NCBI GenBank assembly: GCA_003481005.1
Contig: QUKC01000013.1
Location: forward strand, 44,558 to 108,557
DNA: 64,000 bases
Direction of reading: 5' to 3'
DNA from: Firmicutes bacterium TM09-10
GTDB taxonomy: Bacteria > Bacillota > Clostridia > Lachnospirales > Lachnospiraceae
Shown here: positions 49,365-58,509 of the stretch, one piece after another
Numbering within the stretch: position 1 is the stretch's first letter
Layout: each line of letters begins with the position of its first letter
Translations under genes and position numbers: made by a program
The notes under the pieces: model-generated
Database searches by the model: none
The model's input: only the letters and a program-made list of their open reading frames with translations
What the model was told of the DNA's origin: nothing

Positions 49365-52300
49365 ATGGGTGGATTTATGAAAAGACAAGACATTCATAAG
49401 GTACTGATTATTGGCTCAGGACCGATCATTATCGGACAGGCATGTGAGTTCGATTACTCCGGCACACAGGCTTGCAAGGCACTGAAAAAGCTGGGCTACG
49501 AAATCGTACTGGTAAACTCGAATCCGGCAACGATCATGACAGATCCGGACACAGCGGATATCACATATATTGAACCGCTGAATGTGGAACGTCTCGAGCA
49601 GATTATTGAAAAGGAACGCCCGGATGCACTGCTTCCGAACCTGGGCGGACAGTCCGGACTGAATCTTTGCTCCGAGCTGCAGGCAGCAGGCGTGCTGGAC
49701 AAATACAATGTAAAGGTAATCGGCGTTCAGGTAGATGCAATTGAGCGCGGCGAAGATCGTATTGAGTTTAAAAAAACCATGAATGCGCTTGGTGTTGAGA
49801 TGGCAAGAAGCGACGTCGCCTACTCCGTAGACGAGGCACTTGCGATTGCGGACAAGCTGGGATATCCGGTTGTTCTGCGTCCTGCATACACCATGGGCGG
49901 CGCCGGCGGCGGTCTTGTTTATAATAAAGAAGAATTAAAGACAGTCTGCGCAAGAGGTCTGCAGGCGAGCCTCGTGGGTCAGGTTCTGGTAGAAGAGTCC
50001 ATTCTTGGATGGGAAGAGCTGGAGCTGGAAGTTGTCCGGGATGCAAAAGGAAATATGATTACCGTATGCTTTATTGAAAACATCGATCCCGTTGGTGTGC
50101 ATACAGGGGATTCCTTCTGTTCCGCTCCAATGCTGACGATTTCCGAGGAGGTACAGAAGAAGCTGCAGGATCAGGCATACCGTATCGTAGATGCGATTGA
50201 GGTAATCGGCGGTACGAATGTACAGTTTGCACATGATCCGATTTCCGGTCGTGTTGTTGTTATTGAAATCAACCCCAGAACTTCCAGATCTTCTGCACTT
50301 GCAAGTAAGGCAACCGGTTTCCCGATCGCTCTTATTTCTGCAATGCTGGCATGCGGTCTGACTCTGGATGAAATTCCTTGCGGTAAATATGGCACACTGG
50401 ATAAATACGTTCCGGACGGCGATTATATCGTTCTGAAATTCGCGCGCTGGGCATTTGAAAAGTTCAAGGGCGTAGAGGATAAGCTCGGAACTCAGATGAG
50501 AGCAGTCGGCGAAGTCATGAGCATCGGCAAGACTTATAAGGAAGCATTCCAGAAAGCGATCCGTTCTCTGGAAAAGAGCCGTTATGGTCTTGGTCATGTA
50601 AAGGATTTTGATCAGAAGTCCAAAAAAGAGCTTCTGACCATGCTTGCAACTCCCAGCAGCGAGCGCTATTTCATCATGTATGAAGCGCTGCGTAAGGGTG
50701 CATCTGTAGAAGAAATCAACAAACTGACCAAAGTTAAGGATTACTTTATCGAGCAGATGAAGGAGCTGGTTGAGGAAGAAGAGAAGCTCGTTGCTGCTTA
50801 TCACGGACAGGTTCCTGCAGATGCTGATTTGAAACAGGCGAAGCTGGATGGCTTCTCTGATAAATATTTAAGCCAGATCCTGGGTGTATCCGAGGAAGCA
50901 ATTCGGACACGCAGAACAGAGCTTGGCGTTGTGGAAGGCTGGGAAGGTGTTCATGTAAGTTCTACTGAGGATTCCGCATACTATTACTCCAGCTATCATA
51001 TCAAGGACGAAAGCCCGGTAGACAACAGCAAACAGAAGGTAATGATCCTCGGCGGCGGTCCTAACAGAATCGGTCAGGGTATTGAATTCGATTACTGCTG
51101 CGTACATGCTGCAAAAGCACTGCGTAAGCTCGGATTCTCCACGATCATTGTAAACTGTAACCCTGAGACGGTATCCACAGACTACGACACTTCCGACAAG
51201 CTGTATTTCGAGCCTCTGACTCTGGAAGATGTCCTTGCAATTTATGAAAAAGAACAGCCGGTTGGCGTTATTGCACAGTTCGGTGGACAGACTCCGCTGA
51301 ATCTGGCAGCAGACCTGAAGAAATACGGTGTCAATATTCTTGGAACCACTCCGGAAGCCATCGACCTTGCAGAAGACCGTGACCAGTTCCGTGAAATGAT
51401 GGAGAAACTGGAGATTCCGATGCCTGAAGCAGGAATGGCTGTCAATGTGGAAGAAGCATTGGAAACTGCTCACAGAATCGGCTATCCGGTTATGGTACGT
51501 CCTTCCTACGTCCTTGGCGGACGCGGCATGGAGGTCGTTTATGACGATGAAGCGCTGACCTTCTACATGCAGCAGGCAGTGGGTGTAACACCGGACAGAC
51601 CGATCCTGATTGATCGATTCCTGCATCATGCAACCGAGTGTGAAGCGGACGCAATCAGCGATGGCGAGCATGTATTCGTTCCTTCTGTTATGGAGCATAT
51701 CGAGCTGGCTGGTATCCATTCCGGCGACTCTGCTTGTATCATTCCTCCGAGAGGACTGACAGAAGAGCAGATTGAAACTCTGAAAGACTACACCAGAAAG
51801 ATCGCAAAGGAGCTGCATGTTGTTGGCCTGATGAATATGCAGTATGCGATTGAGGACGGCAAGGTATTTGTCATCGAGGCAAATCCCCGTGCATCCAGAA
51901 CCGTTCCGCTTGTATCCAAGGTCTGCGGCATCAACATGGTTCAGATTGCAACGGATATCGTTACCCTGCCTTATACCGGACGCAAGAGCCCGGTGCCGGA
52001 GCTGAAAGAAAAGAAATTCGCTCACTACGGTGTAAAAGAAGCGGTATTCCCCTTCAATATGTTCCCGGAGGTTGACCCGGTACTCGGACCTGAAATGCGT
52101 TCCACCGGTGAGGTTCTTGGACTGTCTACAGACTTTGGTGATGCATTCTTCAAGGCAGAAGAAGCGACAAAGACCAAGCTGCCCACTTCCGGCTGCGTGC
52201 TGATTTCTGTTAATGACAGAGATAAGGCAGAGGTAGTTGACGTTGCAAGAGGCTTCTATCAGCTTGGCTTTGAAATTATGGCAACCGGCAGAACCTGTGA

Positions 52301-52601
52301 CCTGATCGAACAGGCCGGTATTCCTGCCCTGAAGGTATGCAAGCTCAACGAGGGACGTCCGAACATCCTGGATAAGATCACGAATGACCAGATCCAGCTG
52401 ATTGTCAATACTCCCCGCGGCAAGAAGGGTACAACCGACGACAGCTACATTCGTAAGGCTGCCATTAAGAACCGTATTCCGTATATTACAACCATGGCTG
52501 CTGCAAAGGCAACTGTAGAAGGCATCCGTTCCGCAAAACGTGACGGCAAGCTTCCGGTGCAGTCTCTGCAGGAGTTCCATGCAAGCATTATCGATAAATA
52601 A
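49365..52601 (+). CDS. carB: Carbamoyl phosphate synthase large subunit (copy 2, without carA)
   Basis: 1078 residues from the ATG at 49365 (an ATG at 49377 is the alternative). Both ATP-grasp halves are complete (KVLIIGSGPIIIGQACEFDYSG; KVMILGGGPNRIGQGIEFDYCC) and each has its glycine-rich loop (RPAYTMGGAGGG; RPSYVLGGRGME), then an MGS-like allosteric domain. It is as long as the carB at 25465 but clearly divergent from it, and no carA is adjacent. It may share the CarA encoded at 28666, or serve one pathway (arginine or pyrimidine). Confidence 0.96.
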   Translation: MGGFMKRQDIHKVLIIGSGPIIIGQACEFDYSGTQACKALKKLGYEIVLVNSNPATIMTDPDTADITYIEPLNVERLEQIIEKERPDALLPNLGGQSGLNLCSELQAAGVLDKYNVKVIGVQVDAIERGEDRIEFKKTMNALGVEMARSDVAYSVDEALAIADKLGYPVVLRPAYTMGGAGGGLVYNKEELKTVCARGLQASLVGQVLVEESILGWEELELEVVRDAKGNMITVCFIENIDPVGVHTGDSFCSAPMLTISEEVQKKLQDQAYRIVDAIEVIGGTNVQFAHDPISGRVVVIEINPRTSRSSALASKATGFPIALISAMLACGLTLDEIPCGKYGTLDKYVPDGDYIVLKFARWAFEKFKGVEDKLGTQMRAVGEVMSIGKTYKEAFQKAIRSLEKSRYGLGHVKDFDQKSKKELLTMLATPSSERYFIMYEALRKGASVEEINKLTKVKDYFIEQMKELVEEEEKLVAAYHGQVPADADLKQAKLDGFSDKYLSQILGVSEEAIRTRRTELGVVEGWEGVHVSSTEDSAYYYSSYHIKDESPVDNSKQKVMILGGGPNRIGQGIEFDYCCVHAAKALRKLGFSTIIVNCNPETVSTDYDTSDKLYFEPLTLEDVLAIYEKEQPVGVIAQFGGQTPLNLAADLKKYGVNILGTTPEAIDLAEDRDQFREMMEKLEIPMPEAGMAVNVEEALETAHRIGYPVMVRPSYVLGGRGMEVVYDDEALTFYMQQAVGVTPDRPILIDRFLHHATECEADAISDGEHVFVPSVMEHIELAGIHSGDSACIIPPRGLTEEQIETLKDYTRKIAKELHVVGLMNMQYAIEDGKVFVIEANPRASRTVPLVSKVCGINMVQIATDIVTLPYTGRKSPVPELKEKKFAHYGVKEAVFPFNMFPEVDPVLGPEMRSTGEVLGLSTDFGDAFFKAEEATKTKLPTSGCVLISVNDRDKAEVVDVARGFYQLGFEIMATGRTCDLIEQAGIPALKVCKLNEGRPNILDKITNDQIQLIVNTPRGKKGTTDDSYIRKAAIKNRIPYITTMAAAKATVEGIRSAKRDGKLPVQSLQEFHASIIDK

Positions 52602-52616
52602 AATATCAGATAGCGA

Positions 52617-52658
52617 TAACAAAAACAGCTGCCGTGTTTGTACGGCGGCTGTTTTTAA
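52617..52658 (+). terminator. Terminator of the second carB
   Basis: AAAAACAGCTGCCGT pairs with ACGGCGGCTGTTTTT around GTTTGT; the 3' side supplies the T-run. Confidence 0.92.
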
Positions 52659-52715
52659 TACGGTGCGCCCGGCAGCATACATTGCGAATGGAAAATGAGG
52701 CTTCTTATAGAACTA

Positions 52716-52855
52716 TAAAAAAGAATGTGCCTTGGCACATTCTCGCGCCAAGGCGCGGTTGCTTTAGCAACCATCTACCCTTGCGCCGAGTGCGCATCCT
52801 CGCGGAGCGTTTATTATCGTATGAAAACGAAGTTTTCTATACGATAATAAGAAAA
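52716..52855 (-). repeat. R2 multi-hairpin repeat, copy 6 (reverse orientation)
   Basis: Minus-strand reading gives the left hairpin TATCGTATAGAAAAC/GTTTTCATACGATA, CGCTCCGCGAGGATGC, GGTTGC-TAAA-GCAACC and GAATGTGCC-AA-GGCACATTC. Very close to copy 5. Confidence 0.88.
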
Positions 52856-52901
52856 AAGGACATGCAGCTCATCCGGAGATGAAAAGCATGTCCTTCTTTT
52901 T
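52852..52901. terminator. Bidirectional terminator between R2 copy 6 and gpmA
   Basis: AAAAAAGGACATGC pairs with GCATGTCCTTCTTTTT. A-rich on one side and T-rich on the other, so it can end transcription from both strands. Confidence 0.85.
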
Positions 52902-52904
52902 ATT

Positions 52905-52949
52905 CAAAGAAATTTATTTCAAAGAAATTTATTTCAAAGAAATTTATTT
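52905..52949. repeat. 15-bp tandem repeat (3 copies) across the gpmA stop codon
   Basis: CAAAGAAATTTATTT occurs three times without gaps (52905, 52920, 52935). On the minus strand the first unit holds the last Lys codon and the TAA stop of gpmA, and each further unit repeats a TAA in the same frame. Confidence 0.9.
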
Positions 52950-53693
52950 CTTCGCGCCCTGTTTTGCAACTGCGTTCATCTTAGCTTCGATAGCAGCCTG
53001 GTCGCCAAGGTAATGATGACCGGTTACGTTGAAGTTATCGTCAAACTCGTAAACAAGCGGAACGCCGGTAGGGATGTTCAGCTCTGTGATTTCATTCTCA
53101 GAGATGTTGTCCAGATATTTAACCAGAGCACGCAGAGAGTTGCCGTGAGCTGCGATCAGAACCTGCTTGCCAGCCAGCATGTCCTTCTTGATGTTCTCTT
53201 CATAGAAAGGAATTACTCTTGCGATGGTGTCCTTTAAGCTCTCTGTCAGAGGCAGCTCCTTCGGATCTACGTTCTTGTAAGGAGCCTGCAGAGCAGGATT
53301 ACGCTCGTCGGTAGGCTCAAGAGCGGGGGGCTGAACGTCGAAAGAACGACGCCATACCTTAACCTGAGCTTCGCCGTATTTTTCAGCAGTTTCGGATTTG
53401 TTGAGACCCTGCAGAGCACCGTAATGACGCTCGTTTAATTTCCAGGTTTTGATAACAGGAATCCATTCTTCATTTAACTCCTGCAGAACATGGTTAGCGG
53501 TGTGGATTGCACGCTGCAGATAAGAAGTATAGCAAACATCAAAGGAGAAGCCTGCTTCCTTTAACAGAACGCCGCCCTGTGCAGCCTCCTTGTGTCCGGT
53601 TTCGGACAGATCTACGTCAGTCCAGCCGGTGAACAGGTTTTTCTGATTCCATACGCTTTCGCCATGGCGGATCATAACTAACTGATAACCCAT
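52944..53693 (-). CDS. gpmA: 2,3-bisphosphoglycerate-dependent phosphoglycerate mutase
   Basis: 249 residues from the ATG at 53693 (AGGAGG upstream). Phosphohistidine motif [37 protein letters not shown], and the second histidine in [17 protein letters not shown]. It interconverts 3- and 2-phosphoglycerate in glycolysis. Promoter on the minus strand: TTGATT (53779-53774), 17 bases, TATGCT (53756-53751). Confidence 0.96.
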   Translation of the reverse strand: MGYQLVMIRHGESVWNQKNLFTGWTDVDLSETGHKEAAQGGVLLKEAGFSFDVCYTSYLQRAIHTANHVLQELNEEWIPVIKTWKLNERHYGALQGLNKSETAEKYGEAQVKVWRRSFDVQPPALEPTDERNPALQAPYKNVDPKELPLTESLKDTIARVIPFYEENIKKDMLAGKQVLIAAHGNSLRALVKYLDNISENEITELNIPTGVPLVYEFDDNFNVTGHHYLGDQAAIEAKMNAVAKQGAKK

Positions 53694-53788
53694 AGTGATT
53701 GTTCCTCCTGATTGTGATTTCAGGCATTTAAGCCTGTTTGATTCCAGACAAGCATACACGATTTGAACGGAAAAATCAAGACTTTAGC

Positions 53789-53908
53789 TTGCCTTTTTAG
53801 ACAGGATATGGTAGTATTCTAACAGTTTGGTCATAGAGTTTGTCTGATGCAGGGCTATAGATTTTGCAGTTTCTGAGATTAAAACTGCAGGGTTTATAGC
53901 TCTTTTTT
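53789..53908 (+). promoter_or_regulatory. Promoter and terminator-like hairpin (attenuator candidate) before MATE gene 2
   Basis: TTGCCT (53789-53794), 17 bases, TAGTAT (53812-53817). Some 30 bases into the transcript, AGGGCTATAGATTTTGCAGTTT pairs with the segment 53882-53902 and runs into TTTTTT (53851-53908). No plus-strand gene lies upstream that would need a terminator here, because gpmA is on the other strand and carB has its own. Confidence 0.6.
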
Positions 53909-53978
53909 ATTGTATAGGAAACTTCTTTTCCATACGATAAAAACGCTCCGCGCGGATGTGCCAAGGCGCATTCTTTTT
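53909..53978 (+). repeat. R2 repeat, truncated copy 7
   Basis: TGTATAGGAAACTTCTTTTC..CATACGATA, AAAACGCTCCGCGCGGATG, then straight to TGCCAAGGCGCATTCTTTTT. The middle hairpins are deleted. Confidence 0.8.
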
Positions 53979-54007
53979 ATTGCTGTAGAGGAAAGGAAAG
54001 AGTCAAA

Positions 54008-55351
54008 ATGGATCAGAATTTTATGAAAGAAAAGAAGGTGCTGCCGCTGGTATTGTCAATGTCTTTGCCGATGATGCTGTCGATGCTGATAAATTCGCTT
54101 TATAACATTATTGACAGTATGTTTGTGGCACGGGTCGGTGAGAAGGCACTGACGGCAATTTCCCTTGTCTATCCGCTGCAGACACTGGTCACGAGCATCA
54201 GTGTGGGCTTTGGCGTCGGAATCAGTGCAGCAGTCGCATTTTTCCTGGGAATGGGAGAACATAAAAAAGCGGATCAGAGCGCCTCTGAGGGGTTGTTTTT
54301 GAGTATTGTGCACGGTGTACTGATGTCGGTGCTTTTGACAGCAATTCTTCCGTCTTTTCTGAGACTTTTTACGACAGACGAAGAAATCTATCAGATGGGT
54401 ATTACCTATGGAACCTGGGTACTGAGCTTTTCCCTTGTGATCTCCGTCTATATTGCTTATGAAAAAATTTATCAGTCACTGGGAAATATGATCGTTCCGA
54501 CCTTATGTCTGGCAGCGGGCTGTCTGACGAATATTGTGTTGGATCCGATCCTCATTTTTGGAATTGGTCCCATTCCGCGGATGGAAGTAAAGGGTGCTGC
54601 GATCGCTACCGTGATCGGACAGATCGTGCCGCTTGTCATGTATCTTGTATGGCATAGGAAAAAAGGACTGGGCGTCTCCATCCATATAAAAGATATGAAG
54701 CCGGATCCTGCGATCTGCGGCAGGCTCTATGCGGTTGGAATCCCGTCTTCCCTGACTCTGGGCATGCCGTCCCTTTTGATTACTTTGCTGAACAAAATCG
54801 CAGGCGCGTTTTCTTCGGTTTATGTGTTGGTACTGGGTGTTTATTTCAAGCTGCAGACCTTCCTTTATCTGCCTGCCAGCGGTATTGTGCAGGGCATGCG
54901 TCCGATATTGAGCTTTAATTACGGGGCAGGAGAAAAAAAGCGGATGAAGCAGATTCTATCCGTGTGTACCGGACTGATCTTTGGGATCCTGACGGTCGGT
55001 ACGGCGTTGTTTTTGCTGCTTCCGGAACCGATCATGGGTATGTTTTCCAAAGACAGTGTAACGATCCGGGAAGGGGCAGCTGCACTTCGGATCATCAGCC
55101 TCGGCTTTGTGGTTTCCGGAATCAGCGTTGTGGCTTCCGGTGCACTGGAGGCCCTTGGGGAGGGAATCCCATCCTTTATCATCTCCTTGCTGCGTTATCT
55201 GGTGCTTATTGTGCCGGCTGCTTCCATTGGAAGCAGGATGTTCGGTATTACAGGTGTCTGGGCTTCGTTCCCGGTAGCAGAAGTGTTGACTGCAGTTGCC
55301 GCAGCCGGAATTCTTACAGCAAGATACCGGATGTGCTTGAAGAAACTGTGA
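54008..55351 (+). CDS. MATE-family efflux transporter (2)
   Basis: 447 residues with twelve hydrophobic segments. MKEKKVLPLVLSMSLPMMLSMLINSLYNIIDSMFVARVGEKALTAIS and DPILIFGIGPIPRMEVKGAAIATVIGQ are the same landmarks as in the first MATE gene, but the two are not close paralogues. Substrate unknown. It also has a terminator-like hairpin between promoter and gene. Confidence 0.92.
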   Translation: MDQNFMKEKKVLPLVLSMSLPMMLSMLINSLYNIIDSMFVARVGEKALTAISLVYPLQTLVTSISVGFGVGISAAVAFFLGMGEHKKADQSASEGLFLSIVHGVLMSVLLTAILPSFLRLFTTDEEIYQMGITYGTWVLSFSLVISVYIAYEKIYQSLGNMIVPTLCLAAGCLTNIVLDPILIFGIGPIPRMEVKGAAIATVIGQIVPLVMYLVWHRKKGLGVSIHIKDMKPDPAICGRLYAVGIPSSLTLGMPSLLITLLNKIAGAFSSVYVLVLGVYFKLQTFLYLPASGIVQGMRPILSFNYGAGEKKRMKQILSVCTGLIFGILTVGTALFLLLPEPIMGMFSKDSVTIREGAAALRIISLGFVVSGISVVASGALEALGEGIPSFIISLLRYLVLIVPAASIGSRMFGITGVWASFPVAEVLTAVAAAGILTARYRMCLKKL

Positions 55352-55400
55352 AATCTTTTACATACCTGACCTCCTGAAACGAAAGAAACTATACAGGATT

Positions 55401-55496
55401 ACTGTAAAAATCTTAAAAAAACTGTGAAATAGCTAAAAATTTCAATAACTAATCAAAAAATATTCTATTTTTAATAAATCCTCTTGTGATTATAAT
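55401..55496 (+). promoter_or_regulatory. mgl promoter with upstream direct repeats
   Basis: TATAAT at 55491-55496 with only a weak -35. Direct repeats ACTGTAAAAATCTTAAAAAA (55401-55420) and ACTGTGAAATAGCTAAAAAT (55421-55440) lie upstream, and a third half-like copy ACTGTGAAATCTTTT lies at 55345. A weak -35 with 20-bp-spaced direct repeats is typical of activation by an AraC-type protein; the YesN-like regulator encoded at 60434 is the obvious candidate. Confidence 0.55.
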
Positions 55497-55553
55497 AGGT
55501 TTATCAGCTGAGAACGAAAGAAATTTAGCAAAACAACCAAATGGGAGGAAAAA

Positions 55554-56897
55554 ATGAAAAGAAAAGCATTAGCAACAATGATGGCAGCAGCTATGGTATT
55601 ATCCATGGTTGGCTGCGGCGGAGCCAAAACAGATTCTACAGCATCTACAACCACAACAGAAAAAACAGAAGCAGCGGCAACAGAAGCAGCGGCAACAGAA
55701 GCTGCAGATTCTGCTGCATCAGCAGATGCAACTGTAGAAAATAAAGACAAGCCTCTGTGCTGGTTTAACCGTCAGCCCTCCAGCAGTGCTACCGGCGAGC
55801 TGGACAAAGAAGCTCTGAACTTCAACGGCAATACTTACTATGTAGGTTTTGATGCTAATCAGGGCGCTGAACTGCAGGGACAGATGGTTCTGGATTACAT
55901 CAAAAAGAACGCAGAAACCATTGACAGAAATGGTGATGGCGTGATCGGATATGTTCTGGCAATCGGTGATATCGGACATAACGATTCTATCGCTCGTACC
56001 CGTGGTGTTCGTTCTACACTGGGAACCGGCGTAGAAGCAGACGGCGCAGTAGATTCCACACCGGCTGGAACAAACGTAGATGGAAAAGCAAAGGTTGTAC
56101 AGGATGCAACTCTGGAAGTAGATGGAAAAACATATACGATCCGTGAGCTGGCTTCTCAGGAAATGAAGAACTCAGCAGGTGCAACATGGGATGCTGCAAC
56201 AGCTGGTAATGCCATCGGAATCTGGACAGCTTCCTTCGGCGATCAGATTGATGTTGTTGTTTCCAATAACGATGGTATGGGAATGTCCATGTTCAACGCA
56301 TGGGCAAAAGACAACAAGGTTCCTACCTTCGGTTACGATGCAAACAGCGATGCTGTAGCAGCGATCGCTGAAGGCTACGGCGGAACAATTTCTCAGCATG
56401 CAGACGTACAGGCTTACCTGACACTGAGAGTTCTGCGTAACGCACTGGACGGCGTAGATATTGATACCGGTATCGGTACAGCAGATGATGCCGGAAACTG
56501 CCTGGTAGAAGGGGAAGACTACAGATACAGCGAAGAAGACAGATCCTACTACGCATTAAATATTGCTGTAACAGCTGAGAACTACAGCGATTTCACAGAT
56601 TCCACAAGAGTTTATGACAAGGTTGCCAACCAGCTGGATGAAAGCAAGAGCCCGTCTAAAAAAGTATGGCTGAACATCTACAACGCATCGGATAACTTCC
56701 TGAGCTCTACCTATCAGCCGCTGCTGGAGAAGTATGATGATCTGCTGAACCTGAAAGTAGATTACATCGGTGGAGATGGACAGACAGAATCCAATATCAC
56801 AAACCGTCTTGGAAACCCGAGCGAGTATGATGCTTTCGCAATTAACATGGTTAAGACCGATAATGCAGCAGCATACACATCTCTTCTTTCCAAATAA
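55554..56897 (+). CDS. mglB: Galactose-type ABC binding lipoprotein, circularly permuted MglB
   Basis: 447 residues. Lipoprotein signal with lipobox around C21, then a Ser/Thr/Ala/Glu linker to ~62. From K64 the order of MglB segments is changed. Residues 66-360 match E. coli MglB from its VVFFNKEPS segment to its C-terminus: N72 in CWFNRQPS, the calcium-type loop DRNGDGVIG at 124-132, H142, D144 and R148 in GHNDSIART, W212, NND at 238-240, and D262. Residues 370-447 (VWLNIYNASDNFLSSTY.., ..YDAFAINMV) match the N-terminus of E. coli MglB, including D380 and F382 of the sugar site. So all sugar contacts are kept but the chain ends have moved. It precedes mglA and mglC. Confidence 0.9.
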   Translation: MKRKALATMMAAAMVLSMVGCGGAKTDSTASTTTTEKTEAAATEAAATEAADSAASADATVENKDKPLCWFNRQPSSSATGELDKEALNFNGNTYYVGFDANQGAELQGQMVLDYIKKNAETIDRNGDGVIGYVLAIGDIGHNDSIARTRGVRSTLGTGVEADGAVDSTPAGTNVDGKAKVVQDATLEVDGKTYTIRELASQEMKNSAGATWDAATAGNAIGIWTASFGDQIDVVVSNNDGMGMSMFNAWAKDNKVPTFGYDANSDAVAAIAEGYGGTISQHADVQAYLTLRVLRNALDGVDIDTGIGTADDAGNCLVEGEDYRYSEEDRSYYALNIAVTAENYSDFTDSTRVYDKVANQLDESKSPSKKVWLNIYNASDNFLSSTYQPLLEKYDDLLNLKVDYIGGDGQTESNITNRLGNPSEYDAFAINMVKTDNAAAYTSLLSK

Positions 56898-56933
56898 TTA
56901 GAGATCGAAAAAGCGTAAATGGATGAATTTATA

Positions 56934-56960
56934 GAGGGGTGTCAGCAATGATGCCCTTCT
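56934..56960 (+). promoter_or_regulatory. Intercistronic hairpin between mglB and mglA
   Basis: GGGGTGTCA-GCAA-TGATGCCC without a T-run. Such hairpins often stabilise the upstream binding-protein message, giving more MglB than MglA/C. Confidence 0.5.
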
Positions 56961-56984
56961 TTACTAAGAAAAGGAAGCACAGCT

Positions 56985-58493
56985 ATGACAGAAGATAAGA
57001 ACAAATATATCTTATCGATTAACGGCATGAGCAAATCATTCGGTAGAAATAAGGTTCTGAAGCATATTAGCATGAATGTCAAACCTGGAACCATTATGGG
57101 ACTGATGGGTGAAAACGGCGCCGGGAAATCGACAATGATGAAATGTCTCTTTGGAACCTATCAGAAAGATGAAGGAACCATCGTACTGGATGGAAAAGAA
57201 GTGAACTTTTCCGGACCAAAGGATGCACTGGAAAACGGGGTGGCAATGGTACACCAGGAGTTGAACCAGTGTCTTGAAAGAAGTGTTGTAGATAACATGT
57301 TCCTTGGAAGATACCCAAAGAATTCTCTTGGGGTTGTCGACGAAGGAAGAATGAAAAAAGAAACCTCAGATCTGTTCAGAAAACTGGGAATTACAGTGGA
57401 TCTGACCCAACCAATGAAAAAAATGTCTGTATCTCAGAGGCAGATGTGTGAGATCGCAAAAGCGATTTCCTATCATTCCAAAGTTATCGTACTGGATGAG
57501 CCTACCTCATCTCTGACTGCACCGGAGGTTGAAAAACTCTTTAAGATGATGTGTCAGTTGAAGGCTCAGGGAATTTCTCTGATTTACATTTCACATAAAA
57601 TGGATGAAATATTTGAAATCTGTGATGAAATATCGGTGCTGCGGGACGGAAGCCTGGTTATGACCAAGGCGAGCACAGAAACAAATATGAATGAACTGAT
57701 CGCCGCCATGGTTGGTCGTTCTCTGGATAACAGATTTCCACCTGTAGACAATACACCGGGAGAAACCATTCTCTCCGTACAAAATATATCAACAAAATAT
57801 GCACCAAAACTGCAGAACATTTCTTTTGATATCAGAAAAGGAGAAATCTTTGGATTTTATGGTCTGGTTGGTGCCGGTCGTACCGAGCTTCTGGAGACGA
57901 TCTTCGGAATTCGTACAAGAGCAGAAGGAACGATCGTGTATGACGGAAAACTGATGAACTTCTCCTCTCCGAAGGATGCTATGGAGCATGGATTTGCACT
58001 GATCACAGAGGAAAGAAAAGCCAATGGTCTGTTCTTAAAGGGTGATATCACATTCAATACTACCATTGCAAATATGAATCGTTATAAAAGCGGGATCGCA
58101 TTATCCAATGATAAGATGGTACGTGCAACAGCCGATGAGATCAAGGTCATGCATACAAAATGTATGGGACCGGATGATATGATCTCCAACCTTTCCGGCG
58201 GTAACCAGCAGAAGGCCATCTTCGGTAAGTGGCTGGAGCGTTCTCCAAGCGTATTCATGATGGATGATCCGACACGAGGAATCGACGTTGGAGCAAAATA
58301 TGAAATCTATGAACTGATCATCAATATGGCAAAACAGGGAAAAACGATCATCGTTGTTTCCTCCGAGATGCCAGAAATTCTTGGTATTACCAACCGGATC
58401 GGTGTTATGTCCAACGGACGCCTGGCTGGAATTGTAAATACAAAAGAAACAAACCAGGAAGAATTACTGAGACTCAGTGCGAAATATCTGTAA
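56985..58493 (+). CDS. mglA: Galactose/methylgalactoside ABC transporter ATPase
   Basis: 502 residues with two tandem ATPase domains, as in sugar-type importers. First domain: Walker A GENGAGKST at 42-50, signature-like MSVSQRQMCEIAKA, Walker B VIVLDEPTSS. Second: AGRTELLETIFG (degenerate Walker A), NLSGGNQQKAIFGKWL, and MDDPTRGID. It powers sugar uptake with MglB and MglC. Confidence 0.95.
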   Translation: MTEDKNKYILSINGMSKSFGRNKVLKHISMNVKPGTIMGLMGENGAGKSTMMKCLFGTYQKDEGTIVLDGKEVNFSGPKDALENGVAMVHQELNQCLERSVVDNMFLGRYPKNSLGVVDEGRMKKETSDLFRKLGITVDLTQPMKKMSVSQRQMCEIAKAISYHSKVIVLDEPTSSLTAPEVEKLFKMMCQLKAQGISLIYISHKMDEIFEICDEISVLRDGSLVMTKASTETNMNELIAAMVGRSLDNRFPPVDNTPGETILSVQNISTKYAPKLQNISFDIRKGEIFGFYGLVGAGRTELLETIFGIRTRAEGTIVYDGKLMNFSSPKDAMEHGFALITEERKANGLFLKGDITFNTTIANMNRYKSGIALSNDKMVRATADEIKVMHTKCMGPDDMISNLSGGNQQKAIFGKWLERSPSVFMMDDPTRGIDVGAKYEIYELIINMAKQGKTIIVVSSEMPEILGITNRIGVMSNGRLAGIVNTKETNQEELLRLSAKYL

Positions 58494-58509
58494 CAGGAGG
58501 AAAGTGGAA

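Noticed and set aside
50868..52682. A 604-codon minus-strand frame
   Set aside because: Antisense to the second carB; composition is that of a shadow and no domain is recognisable.
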